A stretch of 64,000 nt of DNA from Desulfatibacillum alkenivorans DSM 16219. Its GTDB lineage: Bacteria > Desulfobacterota > Desulfobacteria > Desulfobacterales > Desulfatibacillaceae. Both the position numbers and the translations under genes were made by a program. Of the stretch, positions 1-8,300 are shown one piece after another (positions within the stretch are counted from its first letter, which is position 1; each line of letters starts with the position of its first letter). The DNA lies in contig NZ_FQZU01000001.1 of assembly GCF_900142135.1 (NCBI RefSeq), positions 440,905 through 504,904 of the forward strand. The letters run 5' to 3'. The notes below the pieces were generated by a model. The model was not told the origin of the DNA and did no database searches. It saw only the letters and a program-made list of their open reading frames with translations.

Positions 1-363
1 TGGAATGCATGCGTTTCAGATAATCGCGGTAGTCGGCGGCGGCGCCGAATCCGCCGTACTTGCCCACGCCCCTGGAGCCGCCCCAGTCCGGCCTGTAATT
101 GGCCTGGGCCGCCAGTTTTTCATTGGCTTTGGCGAAATCAAAAGGAGCGTTTCCCGCGGTAAAGGGATATTGGCCGGGAAAACCGACCTTCTCGAGAAAA
201 TCAAAATCCTTTATAGCATTGGGCGTGTAAAAGCAGGTGGGAGACTTTTCCAGATTATAGCGGCTGACGCGCTTGTTCACTAAATTTTCCCGCCAGGATT
301 TTTCCTCCCTGGCTATCTGCTCCCTTTTCTCCCGGCAGTCGCATTTGTTTTGATCGTCCTTCA
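1..363 (-). CDS. B12-dependent acyl-CoA mutase, large (catalytic) subunit, 5' part only
   Basis: The first 121 codons of a gene that runs off the left edge of the window. The start codon is at 363. The translation carries FPGQYPFTAG followed by a GGFG segment, the N-terminal substrate-channel signature of methylmalonyl-CoA mutase large subunits (the usual form is FPGEYPFTRG). The enzyme family performs radical B12 carbon-skeleton rearrangement of acyl-CoAs in the cytoplasm. The stand-alone B12 subunit lies 88 bp upstream on the same strand, as in IcmA/IcmB-type or MCM-type split mutases. Substrate cannot be told from this fragment: methylmalonyl-CoA, isobutyryl-CoA and alkylsuccinyl-CoA are all possible. 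The charged N-terminal 40 residues (KDDQNKCDCREKREQ) are not part of the core fold. Confidence 0.85.
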
Positions 364-451
364 TGAACCCCCTCTTTGCAGCGTACGGCCGAACATATTT
401 AGGCCATGTTTGATGCCGTGAATCCGGCTGGGATGGTGTAACAGTCAAAAA

Positions 452-850
452 TCAGCAGGCGACAGACTCCGATATGAATCCGGCCACCTGAGAGACGGCG
501 GACCCTGCGGTAAACACGCCCGCCACGCCCATTTCCTTGAGCGAGGCCACATCCTGCTCGGGAATCACGCCGCCCACAATCAGCAGGATGTCCTCGGCCT
601 TTTTGCTTTTCAACTGATCCACGACCTTTTGAGTCAGGCTCAAATGGGCGCCGGATAAAATGGACAGGCCGATCACGTCCACGTCCTCCTGCAGGGCTGC
701 GCTCACGATTTGCTCCGGGCTCTGGCGCAAACCCGTGTAAATGACCTCAAAGCCTGCGTCCCGCAGGCCGTAGGCGATAATTCTCGCGCCTCGTTCGTGG
801 CCGTCCAAACCTGGTTTGGCTATGAGTACGCGAATCTTTTTGTTGTTCAT
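452..850 (-). CDS. B12-binding small subunit of acyl-CoA mutase
   Basis: A 132-residue cobalamin-binding domain protein. It has the base-off/His-on motif DGHERG with lower-ligand His18, then GLSILSGAHL and GGVIP, the three loops that hold the corrin ring and nucleotide tail. Its length matches stand-alone small subunits such as IcmB/HcmB (about 135 residues). It should pair with the large subunit encoded immediately downstream. The start at 850 has a good ribosome binding site (TTGGAGGG, 7 nt away). A sigma-54 promoter lies 46 bp upstream, so the mutase pair is probably switched on by the activator encoded at 1128-2987. Confidence 0.92.
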   Translation of the reverse strand: MNNKKIRVLIAKPGLDGHERGARIIAYGLRDAGFEVIYTGLRQSPEQIVSAALQEDVDVIGLSILSGAHLSLTQKVVDQLKSKKAEDILLIVGGVIPEQDVASLKEMGVAGVFTAGSAVSQVAGFISESVAC

Positions 851-895
851 GAATTCCCTCCAAGTAGATAGTGGCAGGCTGGTGTGCAGTGTAAT

Positions 896-911
896 GGCAA
901 GAAGGGCGCCA
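896..911 (-). promoter_or_regulatory. sigma-54 (-24/-12) promoter of the mutase operon
   Basis: Reading the minus strand, TGGCGCC, 4 bases, TTGCC gives GG-N10-GC spacing exactly and matches the TGGCACG-N4-TTGCW consensus well. It is 46 bp upstream of the B12-subunit start, and the gene upstream encodes a sigma-54 activator. The match and spacing are seen directly; activity is inferred. Confidence 0.75.
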
Positions 912-1104
912 GAACGCGGAATTTTAATTTAACTATTTGAAATGATGTTATATTTTATTAAATACGGTCTTCGGGGGAGGCGCCCCAAGCGCGCCCAGTG
1001 GGACACAGCCGCCCAAAATCAAGGGCAGATACGCGGCTTTTGGAGAGGCGGCTTAGGTGTAACATTCTGAAATAATGCAGGAGTTGATTTTGGGTTCGCG
1101 GGTT

Positions 1105-1141
1105 GGGTCACAAGTGACCCGTCTGGGTCAGGATAGACCCA
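1105..1141. promoter_or_regulatory. paired palindromes, likely activator-binding (UAS) sites
   Basis: Two inverted repeats share the half-site GGGTC. One is GGGTCAC-AA-GTGACCC (1105-1120), the other TGGGTC-N6-GACCCA (1124-1141). Their centres are 20 bp apart, about two helical turns. They lie about 195-230 bp upstream of the sigma-54 promoter, the usual range for enhancer sites, and the second overlaps the stop codon of the activator gene. The Fis-type helix-turn-helix of that activator is the natural candidate ligand. Confidence 0.65.
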
Positions 1142-2987
1142 GGCGCTTCATCTTACGAAACAGGGTCTTGCGGGAAATGCCTAAAGACTCGGCGGTTCTG
1201 GACTTGTGCCCCCGGTTCTGGTCCAGGGCTTTTTTGATCAGGGCCTTTTCCACGTTTTCAGTAGCGCCTCTGAGGTCAGCCCCGTTTTCCACGGCTTCGG
1301 ACAGGGGCGCCTTGGCCTGCAAGGGTTCGGGAGAGATGAAGTCCAGGCGATTTACCGTGAGATAGCGCTGAATCACGTTTTGGAGTTCCCGCACGTTGCC
1401 CGGCCAGTCATAGGCGACCAGATCGTTCAGAACCTTGCCTGGCAGGACAGCCTGGCCCTGGCCTCCGGAATAGACTTTCATGAAGTGCTCCGCCAGCAGG
1501 GGGATGTCGTCCCGGCGTTGGCGCAGGGGCGGCAAGTTGATGGGGATGATGTGAATTCTGAAGAAAAAGTCCTCGCGCATCTTGCCGGCCCGGGCTTGTT
1601 CCAGGAGGTTGCGGTTGGTGGCGGCGATAATGCGGAAGTCGGAGAATTTGACGGCATTGCCGCCTACGGGCGTGTAGCCTCCTCCTTCGATGGCCCGGAG
1701 GAGCTTGACCTGCAGCATGATGTCCAGTTCGCCCACTTCGTCCAAAAACAGGGTTCCGCCGTTGGCTTGGTCCAGGAAGCCTTCCTTGTTGGAATGGGTG
1801 CCGGTGAAGGCCCCTTTGCGGCTTCCGAAAAACTCGCTTTCCAGGAGGTTGGCCGGGATGGCCGCGCAGTTTACGGGCACGAAGGGCTGGTCAGCTCTTT
1901 TGCTCATTTTATGGATGGCTCGGGCGACCAGTTCCTTGCCGGTTCCTGATTCGCCGTAAATAATGACATTGGCGCTGCCGGCCGCCGCATTGAGGATAAG
2001 CTCGTAGACTTCCTGCATGGCCGTGCTTTTGCCGATAATATTGCCAAACCGGTAGCGGTCCCGCATGGAGGAACGAAGGTTGACGTTTTCCCGGCGCAGG
2101 TTTTCCGCTTCCTCCTGCATGGAAAGCTCCCTGAGTTTTGTTTCCGTGACGTCGCGGGCGGTGAGCAGCAGGCTGGGTTTTCCTTTCCAGGTGATAAAAT
2201 TGGCCTTGCCTTCCACCCAGAGTTCATTGCCCAACTTGTGCAGGCAACGGGCCTGGAATGTGCGTTCCTCCGCAGCGCCGGACTCCAGGGCCTGGTACAA
2301 TTCCAGAAAATAGGGGCGAAACGGCTCAGCCGCCATAAATTCCGGGGTTTTGGCGAGGAACTCCTCCCGGGTGTAGCCAAACATGGAAGCCGCGGCTTCG
2401 TTGGCGAACAGAAACCTGTTTTTGTGGGCAAGCACGACTCCTTCGGTAATGCGCTCTCCCAGCAGGCGATAGAGCGCTTCCGACTCCCGGAGGCTCTGTT
2501 CCGCGGCTTTTCTGGCCGAGATGTCCAGGCCCATGCCCATGAGATAGGACGCTCCATTGATCCGGGTGCTGACGCCCGTGAACATGTAGGGAATCTTTCT
2601 GCCGTCTTTGGTGACTATGGTGGATTCGGCCAAACCCTCGCCGTTCACGAATACGTCCTTGATGCTGTTTCGGATTAAATTCTTGTCTCCGCCCTTGAAT
2701 AAGGTGAGCAGGCTGATGGAACCCACCTCCTCCTCGGTGTATCCGGTGACGGTCTCCACGTTCCGGTTCCAGCGAAGCACCTGGAGCTTGTCGTTAAAGC
2801 AGTAAAATATGCCCGGCAGGCCCCGAATGAGGGTTTCGAAAAATTGGTTTTCGTTGGCCAGGGCCTTCAGAGCTTCTTCCAATTCCTGAAGCTGCTCCCC
2901 CCGGGAGCTTTCGGGCGCGGCTTTTCCTTTTGCCGTATGGAGGCTGCTTTCCGGGGTCTTCGAGGACGCTTTTAGAGTATTTGGCAT
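1128..2987 (-). CDS. PAS-domain sigma-54-dependent transcriptional activator
   Basis: A 619-residue enhancer-binding protein. The N-terminal half holds two PAS sensory domains (about residues 65-170 and 190-300) and a short coiled linker. It is followed by an AAA+ sigma-54 interaction domain with Walker A GESGTGKE (about 344), the sigma-54-contacting GAFTG loop as GAFTGT (about 391) and Walker B FLDEVGEL (about 415). The C-terminal Fis helix-turn-helix ends in LGISRKTLFRKMKRLGLS. There is no receiver domain, so the signal is probably a small molecule sensed by PAS. The ATG at 2987 is preferred (AGGA upstream); a longer frame from 3068 adds 27 non-conserved residues. It very likely controls the adjacent mutase operon through the paired palindromes just past its stop codon. 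Confidence 0.9.
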   Translation of the reverse strand: MPNTLKASSKTPESSLHTAKGKAAPESSRGEQLQELEEALKALANENQFFETLIRGLPGIFYCFNDKLQVLRWNRNVETVTGYTEEEVGSISLLTLFKGGDKNLIRNSIKDVFVNGEGLAESTIVTKDGRKIPYMFTGVSTRINGASYLMGMGLDISARKAAEQSLRESEALYRLLGERITEGVVLAHKNRFLFANEAAASMFGYTREEFLAKTPEFMAAEPFRPYFLELYQALESGAAEERTFQARCLHKLGNELWVEGKANFITWKGKPSLLLTARDVTETKLRELSMQEEAENLRRENVNLRSSMRDRYRFGNIIGKSTAMQEVYELILNAAAGSANVIIYGESGTGKELVARAIHKMSKRADQPFVPVNCAAIPANLLESEFFGSRKGAFTGTHSNKEGFLDQANGGTLFLDEVGELDIMLQVKLLRAIEGGGYTPVGGNAVKFSDFRIIAATNRNLLEQARAGKMREDFFFRIHIIPINLPPLRQRRDDIPLLAEHFMKVYSGGQGQAVLPGKVLNDLVAYDWPGNVRELQNVIQRYLTVNRLDFISPEPLQAKAPLSEAVENGADLRGATENVEKALIKKALDQNRGHKSRTAESLGISRKTLFRKMKRLGLS

Positions 2988-3330
2988 GGGATTTAAATCC
3001 TGATGGGGGGACGGGGCCCGGCGCAGGCCAGCGCAGAGACTCCGGTTATTGATGGCATGGTGCGTCAATAGCGAATGTATTCTTTTTACACTCTATTTCA
3101 CTCCATTGTAAAGTTTTTTTTGACATTGCATGGCAGGGCGCCAAGGAAATTGTCCCAAGTCGGGCCGTTAATCCGTTCGCGGCGGGAGGGCATTTTTCGC
3201 CCGTGACACCGGAACAGGTTTTTCAACCCAGGCAAGGGAATGGCGGCTTGAATCGGGATTGCTAAATTTCAGAAAGCCAGGCGGTGAAAATAGGGGATTG
3301 TACGGCAATTAGGATTTTTGGGCAAAAAAA
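2988..3330. other. intergenic region between activator gene and tRNA-Ser
   Basis: No gene seen. Near 3085-3115 an inverted pair TTTACA-N16-TGTAAA (minus-strand reading) lies 100-130 bp upstream of the activator start and could be part of its promoter or operator. The rest shows nothing recognisable. Confidence 0.4.
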
Positions 3331-3422
<92 letters not shown>

Positions 3423-3767
3423 GCATTGTATGCGGCGTACTTCTATGTCTTGCCTGCATGAACTTTCCCTTGCGCGAGTAAGGCGAGCCTTCACATGCGC
3501 CCCAAAGGGTGGGTGTCTTATGGCGCATTTTAATCGTTTTGGCAAGAGGTTTTTTTTCTGTTAGGTTTTTCCATGAGGAACGGCTCTGATTTTCCTGAAA
3601 CCCGTGAAATCCGCCCGGGCATGCCCTGGCGCAAAGGCTCTGCGGCGCTGTCACGCCGGATAAACTTCCCCGTTTTTTGCGCGCGGCGCCATGGAAAGGT
3701 TCTTTGCAGAGCTTTCTTTCAGGAAAGCGATATGCCGAAGGCTTTTTTTCTTGCTTGTTTTAGGCTG
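3423..3767. other. intergenic, no gene recognised
   Basis: About 345 bp between tRNA-Ser and the MarR gene. Open frames here are short and lack ribosome binding sites or family resemblance. Upstream tRNA promoter elements must lie here, but none is convincing by eye. Confidence 0.4.
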
Positions 3768-4292
3768 TTACCGTTCTTCAGGAGGCCGGGCGTCCATGGA
3801 CTCGTGGGACAGGGCCAAGCCGTTTTCGGGCATGAGCGGCTCGTCGATAAAATGGATGAGCTTGGACAAGCTGGAGACGATCTCCGCCACTTCCTGTTCG
3901 GGCAGGTTTTCCAGTCCTTCTATGATTTGCTTTTGGAGCGGGGGAGGGGCGTGGGAGGCCATGTCCCTGCCTTTATCCGTGAGTTCCACGGTAATCACCC
4001 TGCGATCCTTGTTGGTCCGGGAACGGATCACCAGGCCTTTATTTTCCAGGCGGTCGATGATGCCGGTGACCGTGCTGGACTTGACCATGATTTCCGCAGC
4101 AAGTCGTGACAAAGAGAGGGGGCCCTTTTCGTACAAGGCCATGAGGCATGCCAACTGAGGGCCGCTGACCAAATAGGTGCGGCTGAGCTCTTTGGTGTAC
4201 ATTTCCTCCGCCTGGATAAGGCGGCGGATAAGCCATACAATTTCTTTTATTTTGTTATCAAAGACAACCGGTTCGTTCAACGGTCGATTCAT
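3768..4292 (-). CDS. MarR-family transcriptional regulator
   Basis: A 174-residue winged-helix regulator. The core reads SGPQLACLMALYEKGPLS (helix 2-3), then LAAEIMVKSSTVTGIIDRLE (recognition helix), then the wing RSRTNKDRRVITVELTDKG, the classical MarR DRR motif. The ATG at 4292 (Met-Asn-Arg-Pro) is preferred to a TTG at 4310. It follows proX on the same strand, separated by a GC-rich hairpin, so it may be a partly read-through fourth gene of the betaine-transport operon. MarR-type proteins are known to control osmoprotectant uptake in other bacteria (GbsR, OpcR), and control of proVWX is a reasonable inference. The C-terminal 30 residues are extra. Confidence 0.88.
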   Translation of the reverse strand: MNRPLNEPVVFDNKIKEIVWLIRRLIQAEEMYTKELSRTYLVSGPQLACLMALYEKGPLSLSRLAAEIMVKSSTVTGIIDRLENKGLVIRSRTNKDRRVITVELTDKGRDMASHAPPPLQKQIIEGLENLPEQEVAEIVSSLSKLIHFIDEPLMPENGLALSHESMDARPPEER

Positions 4293-4412
4293 AATAATAA
4301 CCGCCTTCAATTATTCTACTGCAAGCACGGAAATTATCACCAGGCGTTAAGAAAGGCAACTGAAATACGCACGGCTGAAAAAATAGCGGGCCGCCTGATT
4401 CAAGGGCTGAAA

Positions 4413-4448
4413 GGCCCCGCCGCGCCCGTTATCGGAGGCGGCGGGGCC
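4413..4448 (-). terminator. hairpin after proX
   Basis: Arms GGCCCCGCCG and CGGCGGGGCC are perfect 10-bp complements around a 16-nt loop. On the minus strand they are followed only by TTT, so termination may be partial. It sits between proX and the MarR gene. Confidence 0.65.
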
Positions 4449-4475
4449 TGGAATGATCACGTCGGCAAATAACCG

Positions 4476-5516
4476 CTACTTGGCGGCTTTCCGGGCTTCT
4501 TCAATCCAGCCGTTCCATTTCTCCTGGTTCTTGGCGATCCATTCGTTGGCGTGCCTGTCAATATCCTTGGCGGATTTTTCGCCTTCGTTCATCCTGGTGT
4601 TCTGCTCGTTGATGTCAATCAAGGGCAGGGTGAAAACCTCAAAAAAGCGCTTGGCCGCCGGGTTTTCCGCCAGGAATTTTTTATTGGCCACAATCTGGAT
4701 GTCGCAAACCACAAATCCCAGCTTTACGGGGTCGGTAACAGCGCCTTCTACGCCAGACACGGTCATGCGGTCCACGGCGGGTTTCTGCGTTTCCATGGGG
4801 ATGATTTCAGGTACGTTGATCCACATGACGTCCTTGCCGGGTTTCATCTTGAAGATGGTCCAGTTGGGGGCCCAGGTGTAAAAGAAAACGGGCTTGCCGG
4901 ATTTATAGGCCGCCAGGGCGGAAGCGATGCCGGCTTCATAAGAGGCCTTGACCGGGTTGATGTAGTCTTTCAGGCCGTATGTTTCCATATGAAAGGCGAT
5001 GGCTTTTTCGCAGCCCCAGCCGGGAGGACAGGCGGTGAGGTCGGCTTTGCCGTCTTTGTTGGTGTCAAAAGCCTTGATCACTTCCGGGCGTTTGAAATCG
5101 TCCAGGCTTTTGATGTTGAATTTTTCCACGTCTCTTTTGGAAACCAGGTATCCCTGGAGCCCGCCGGCTTTGGCCACGTAACCGATGGTCTGGGCTTTTT
5201 CATCAAAGTCCTTGGGGACCTGGCTGTTGTGCATGGGGAACCAGCCGTTGCACCAGTAGTCCAGGTCGCCCAGGGTTACGGATTTATAGAAAATGGGGTT
5301 GGCCAGGTCTTTAGGCTTCTTGGCTTTGTAGCCAAGCTCTTCCAGGCCCTTGCGGACCAGGACTTCCTGGAAAAAGCCCGTGTTCCAGGTGGCGCGGGCG
5401 GGTTTGACGGTGACGCCCTTGCCGGGCTTCTCCTGGTAGGCCATGCCCGGCGCCGGAGCGATGAAGCAGGCCGCTACAGCGGCGATAACCAATGCTTTGA
5501 CTAAACGTAAATTCAT
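4476..5516 (-). CDS. proX: glycine betaine/proline ABC transporter, substrate-binding protein
   Basis: A 346-residue periplasmic protein. A signal peptide (NLRLVKALVIAAVAACFIA, cleavage near Ala-Tyr) is followed by an OpuAC-type fold: KPARATWNTGFFQEVLVRKG, GDLDYWCNGWFPMHN, YTWAPNWTIFKMKPGKDV. The aromatic residues in these segments form the quaternary-ammonium cage in the family. The start at 5516 has an AGGAGG ribosome binding site. An in-frame start at 5621 would overlap proW and hide the signal peptide, so it was not used. It is the last gene of proV-proW-proX, and the binding protein should deliver betaine to ProW. Confidence 0.93.
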   Translation of the reverse strand: MNLRLVKALVIAAVAACFIAPAPGMAYQEKPGKGVTVKPARATWNTGFFQEVLVRKGLEELGYKAKKPKDLANPIFYKSVTLGDLDYWCNGWFPMHNSQVPKDFDEKAQTIGYVAKAGGLQGYLVSKRDVEKFNIKSLDDFKRPEVIKAFDTNKDGKADLTACPPGWGCEKAIAFHMETYGLKDYINPVKASYEAGIASALAAYKSGKPVFFYTWAPNWTIFKMKPGKDVMWINVPEIIPMETQKPAVDRMTVSGVEGAVTDPVKLGFVVCDIQIVANKKFLAENPAAKRFFEVFTLPLIDINEQNTRMNEGEKSAKDIDRHANEWIAKNQEKWNGWIEEARKAAK

Positions 5517-5559
5517 AATTCCTCCTCTGCAAAATAAAGTTGTTGGTTTTGCCTGTTTA

Positions 5560-6393
5560 TCAGTCTTTTTTCTGAGCCATGGATTGGGTGATGCGGTCCA
5601 GAATAATAGCCATGAGAACAATGCCCAGGCCGCCGATCACAGCCTGTCCGATATCCAGCGTATTCAGGCCCAGGATGACGGGGGAGCCCAGGCCGCCCGC
5701 GCCGATGAGCGCTGCAATGACGACCATGGAAAGAGCCATCATGATGGTTTGGTTGAGCCCGGCCAGGATGGTGGGCATGGCAAGGGGAATCTGTACGCGT
5801 ACAAGCACCTGCCAGTTGGTGGCGCCAAAGGCCTGGGCCGCTTCCACCAGTTCGGGGTGCACTCCCCTAATGCCCAGGCTGGTCAGGCGGATGATGGGGG
5901 GCATGGCGAACACGATGGTTGACAAAACGCCCGCCACGTTGCCCACGGAAAAGAGCATGACAATGGGCACCAGGTACACAAAAGCCGGAGTGGTCTGCAT
6001 GGCGTCCAAAAAGGGCCGCATCCAGGATTCGAATTTATCCGATCGTCCCGCAAGGATGCCCAGGGGCGCCCCCACAAGAGTGCAGAAAATAACGGCTGAA
6101 AGCACCATGGCCAGGGTGGTCATGGCGTCCGTCCAGAGGCCCAGCATGCCCACAAAGGCCATGGTGACCACCGAGAATATGGACAACTTGATTCCGGAAA
6201 ATTTCCAGGCCGCCAAACCAATGGCGATAATGACGATAATCGGATGGATCGCGTTCAGGCCATTGTCAAATCCCGACAAGGTGGTTTCCACGGGCCACTT
6301 GATGGCCTGGAAAAAGGGCCGGTAATTGTCCACCAGCCATTCCACTGCTTGGGAAACCCAGGTGTCCAGGGGTATTATTTTGTCTTCAAACAT
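5560..6393 (-). CDS. proW: glycine betaine/proline ABC transporter, permease
   Basis: A 277-residue inner-membrane permease with about six transmembrane segments. The EAA-type loop is EAAQAFGATNWQVLVRVQIPLAMPTI, which contacts the ATPase. TTPAFVYLVPIVMLF is a ProW/OpuAB hallmark. The start at 6393 has GGAGAG upstream. It sits 48 bp after proV and just before proX in one transcription unit. Confidence 0.93.
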   Translation of the reverse strand: MFEDKIIPLDTWVSQAVEWLVDNYRPFFQAIKWPVETTLSGFDNGLNAIHPIIVIIAIGLAAWKFSGIKLSIFSVVTMAFVGMLGLWTDAMTTLAMVLSAVIFCTLVGAPLGILAGRSDKFESWMRPFLDAMQTTPAFVYLVPIVMLFSVGNVAGVLSTIVFAMPPIIRLTSLGIRGVHPELVEAAQAFGATNWQVLVRVQIPLAMPTILAGLNQTIMMALSMVVIAALIGAGGLGSPVILGLNTLDIGQAVIGGLGIVLMAIILDRITQSMAQKKD

Positions 6394-6441
6394 TGCTTCT
6401 CTCCAATACGTCTATCAGGGGCGCAGCACGCCCCGGAAGGT

Positions 6442-7653
6442 TTATTCCGCCTCGATAGCGTTCTCGGCCCTATGCAGGGCGCCCAGGAACCGGTTTTTGG
6501 AAACCACGCCCTTATACCTATTGCCCTCATCCACTACGGGTACGGGCCAGGTGTGGCTGGCCACCAGAGGCAGGATGTCCTGCATGGAATCGTCCATTTT
6601 CACCGGCTCAGCATCTTGGATGAATGCCTGATTCAGAGGGGAGTCTCCGGTTCTCTTTTCCATGGCCTCTTTGATGGAGTCCGTGGAAACCAGCCCCAAA
6701 AACTGCTTTTTCGGCCCCAGGACGTACAAAAAATCCCGCTCGCTGCCGCTCAATAACTCATGGGCCGCCCGCAGGCTGCCGGCCTTGCTTATGATCAGCG
6801 TGGGCTGGGTGTCGCGGACAATATCGCCGGCGCTGATGACGTTTGTGGGATCCACGCCGCGGAAGAACGCACGGACGTAATCGTCCGCCGGATTCTGGAG
6901 AATCTCTTCGGGCGAGCCCACCTGGACTACCCGGCCCCCTTCCATGATGGCGATGCGGTCCCCGATGCGCAGGGCCTCGTCCAGGTCGTGGGAAATGAAC
7001 ACAATGGTGCGCTGGGCGTCTTCCTGCAGTTTAAGCAATTCATCCTGCATTTCCGTACGGATCAGAGGATCCAATGCGGAAAAGGCCTCGTCCATGAGCA
7101 GAATGTCGGGATCCACGGCCAGACCGCGGGCCAGCCCCACGCGCTGCTGCATGCCGCCGGAAAGCTGTTTGGGGTAGGAATCCTCCCAGCCGGCCAGACC
7201 CACCTGAGCCAAAGCCTCGGCCGCCCGTTCCTCGCGCTTTGCCTTGTCCACTTTGGCCAATTGCAGGCCAAAAGCTGCATTTTGCAGCACGGTAAGATGA
7301 GGCATTAGGGCGAAAGACTGGAAAACCATGCTCATGTTGTGAAGCCGGAAATCCACTAATTCGTCCTGGTTCATTTTGGTCACGTTTTCGCCGTCCACCA
7401 AAACATTCCCTGCAGTGGGCTCAATCAAACGATTGAGCATACGAACCAAAGTTGACTTTCCGGACCCGGAAAGCCCCATGACCACGAAGATTTCCCCCGC
7501 GTTCACGGAGAACGAGGCGTTGTTCACGCCGACGGTCAGCCCGGTTTTCTCGAAGATGGCGTCTTTTTCCATCCCCTGCTCCAGCAGGGCCATGGCTTTT
7601 TGCGCCGGGCTGCCAAATACTTTGTACAGATTTTCAATGACGATTTTTTCCAT
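6442..7653 (-). CDS. proV: glycine betaine/proline ABC transporter, ATP-binding protein with CBS domains
   Basis: A 403-residue cytoplasmic ATPase. Walker A GLSGSGKST is at 60-68, the ABC signature LSGGMQQRVGLARGLA near 159, and Walker B ILLMDEAFSALDP. The C-terminal 110 residues form a CBS pair; in OpuA/ProV CBS domains gate transport by ionic strength. The N-terminal insertion EQGMEKDAIFEKTGLTVGVNN is typical of ProV. ATG at 7653 (AGGAACC upstream) is favoured over an in-frame 7698. First gene of the operon, with a sigma-70 promoter about 130 bp upstream. Confidence 0.94.
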   Translation of the reverse strand: MEKIVIENLYKVFGSPAQKAMALLEQGMEKDAIFEKTGLTVGVNNASFSVNAGEIFVVMGLSGSGKSTLVRMLNRLIEPTAGNVLVDGENVTKMNQDELVDFRLHNMSMVFQSFALMPHLTVLQNAAFGLQLAKVDKAKREERAAEALAQVGLAGWEDSYPKQLSGGMQQRVGLARGLAVDPDILLMDEAFSALDPLIRTEMQDELLKLQEDAQRTIVFISHDLDEALRIGDRIAIMEGGRVVQVGSPEEILQNPADDYVRAFFRGVDPTNVISAGDIVRDTQPTLIISKAGSLRAAHELLSGSERDFLYVLGPKKQFLGLVSTDSIKEAMEKRTGDSPLNQAFIQDAEPVKMDDSMQDILPLVASHTWPVPVVDEGNRYKGVVSKNRFLGALHRAENAIEAE

Positions 7654-7773
7654 GCCGGTTCCTTTTGCCTGTGTTGCTTTTAGATTTTCGCCGGGCATGG
7701 CCGCGCCGCGCGCAGCCAGGGCATGTTTGGGTTTGGCGATCCCGCCCGCAATGCATCCGACACTTGGCGTTCT

Positions 7774-7816
7774 GATTATTTCAATAATAATACTTTAAAT
7801 TGAAGATTATTTCAAT
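7774..7816 (-). promoter_or_regulatory. proVWX promoter overlapped by a 12-bp direct repeat
   Basis: On the minus strand, TTGAAA (7815-7810), 17 bases, TATTAT (7792-7787) is a near-consensus sigma-70 promoter. ATTGAAATAATC occurs twice exactly, at 7816-7805 over the -35 box and at 7785-7774 at the expected transcription start. The copies are 31 bp apart, about three helical turns. This arrangement suggests a repressor operator pair. Confidence 0.7.
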
Positions 7817-7859
7817 TCAAAATATATTTTCTAATAATATCTATTCCGTAAGTATTATT

Positions 7860-8290
7860 AAAATCGAAGCGGCAAAGTAAAACTTAAGACCTTATCCAAG
7901 ATTAAAGAGGGCGGCCCAAGGGGTTCTTTTTGATAAAAACCCCGTTGATAAACGTTTTGTCCCTGCATGGAAAATGGAGCGGTGGGTTTTCGAGCGCCGG
8001 ATAATCGGGACCTCTATTAAGTAAAACTTTAGTATAGCTGTGCTTTTTAATTCCCAGGCTGGATTGCTCCGCGCTTTCCTTGGTGTGGAGCGAGCCTTTG
8101 CGGAGCATTTGTTTCGCCTTGGCCCTCTTTGGCTGGTCGCAGCCTCCTATACAGGTTTCTCACATTCCGCCAATCAAAGACTAATCCGTGCTTAACAGTT
8201 TTATAACCCTGGGGAGCTAAGTACACCCTCATGCTTCAAGGGCATCCGCCCCTGTTAAATCAACCCAATTCCATTATTCAATCGATAGAG
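7860..8290. other. unexplained intergenic block upstream of the 8.3-kb lipoprotein gene
   Basis: Two overlapping minus-strand frames (8232-8047 and 8108-7902) are open, but I recognise neither. The stretch 8040-8240 has a G+C and codon texture unlike the AT-rich promoter region next to it. It could be a relic of a mobile element or a structured RNA. No function assigned. Confidence 0.3.
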
Positions 8291-8300
8291 GAGCGTGTAC

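Noticed and set aside
873..888. A plus-strand sigma-54-like TGGCAGG..TGTGC near the mutase promoter
   Set aside because: The GG-to-GC spacing is 11 rather than 10 and it points away from the mutase genes towards the activator gene's 3' end.
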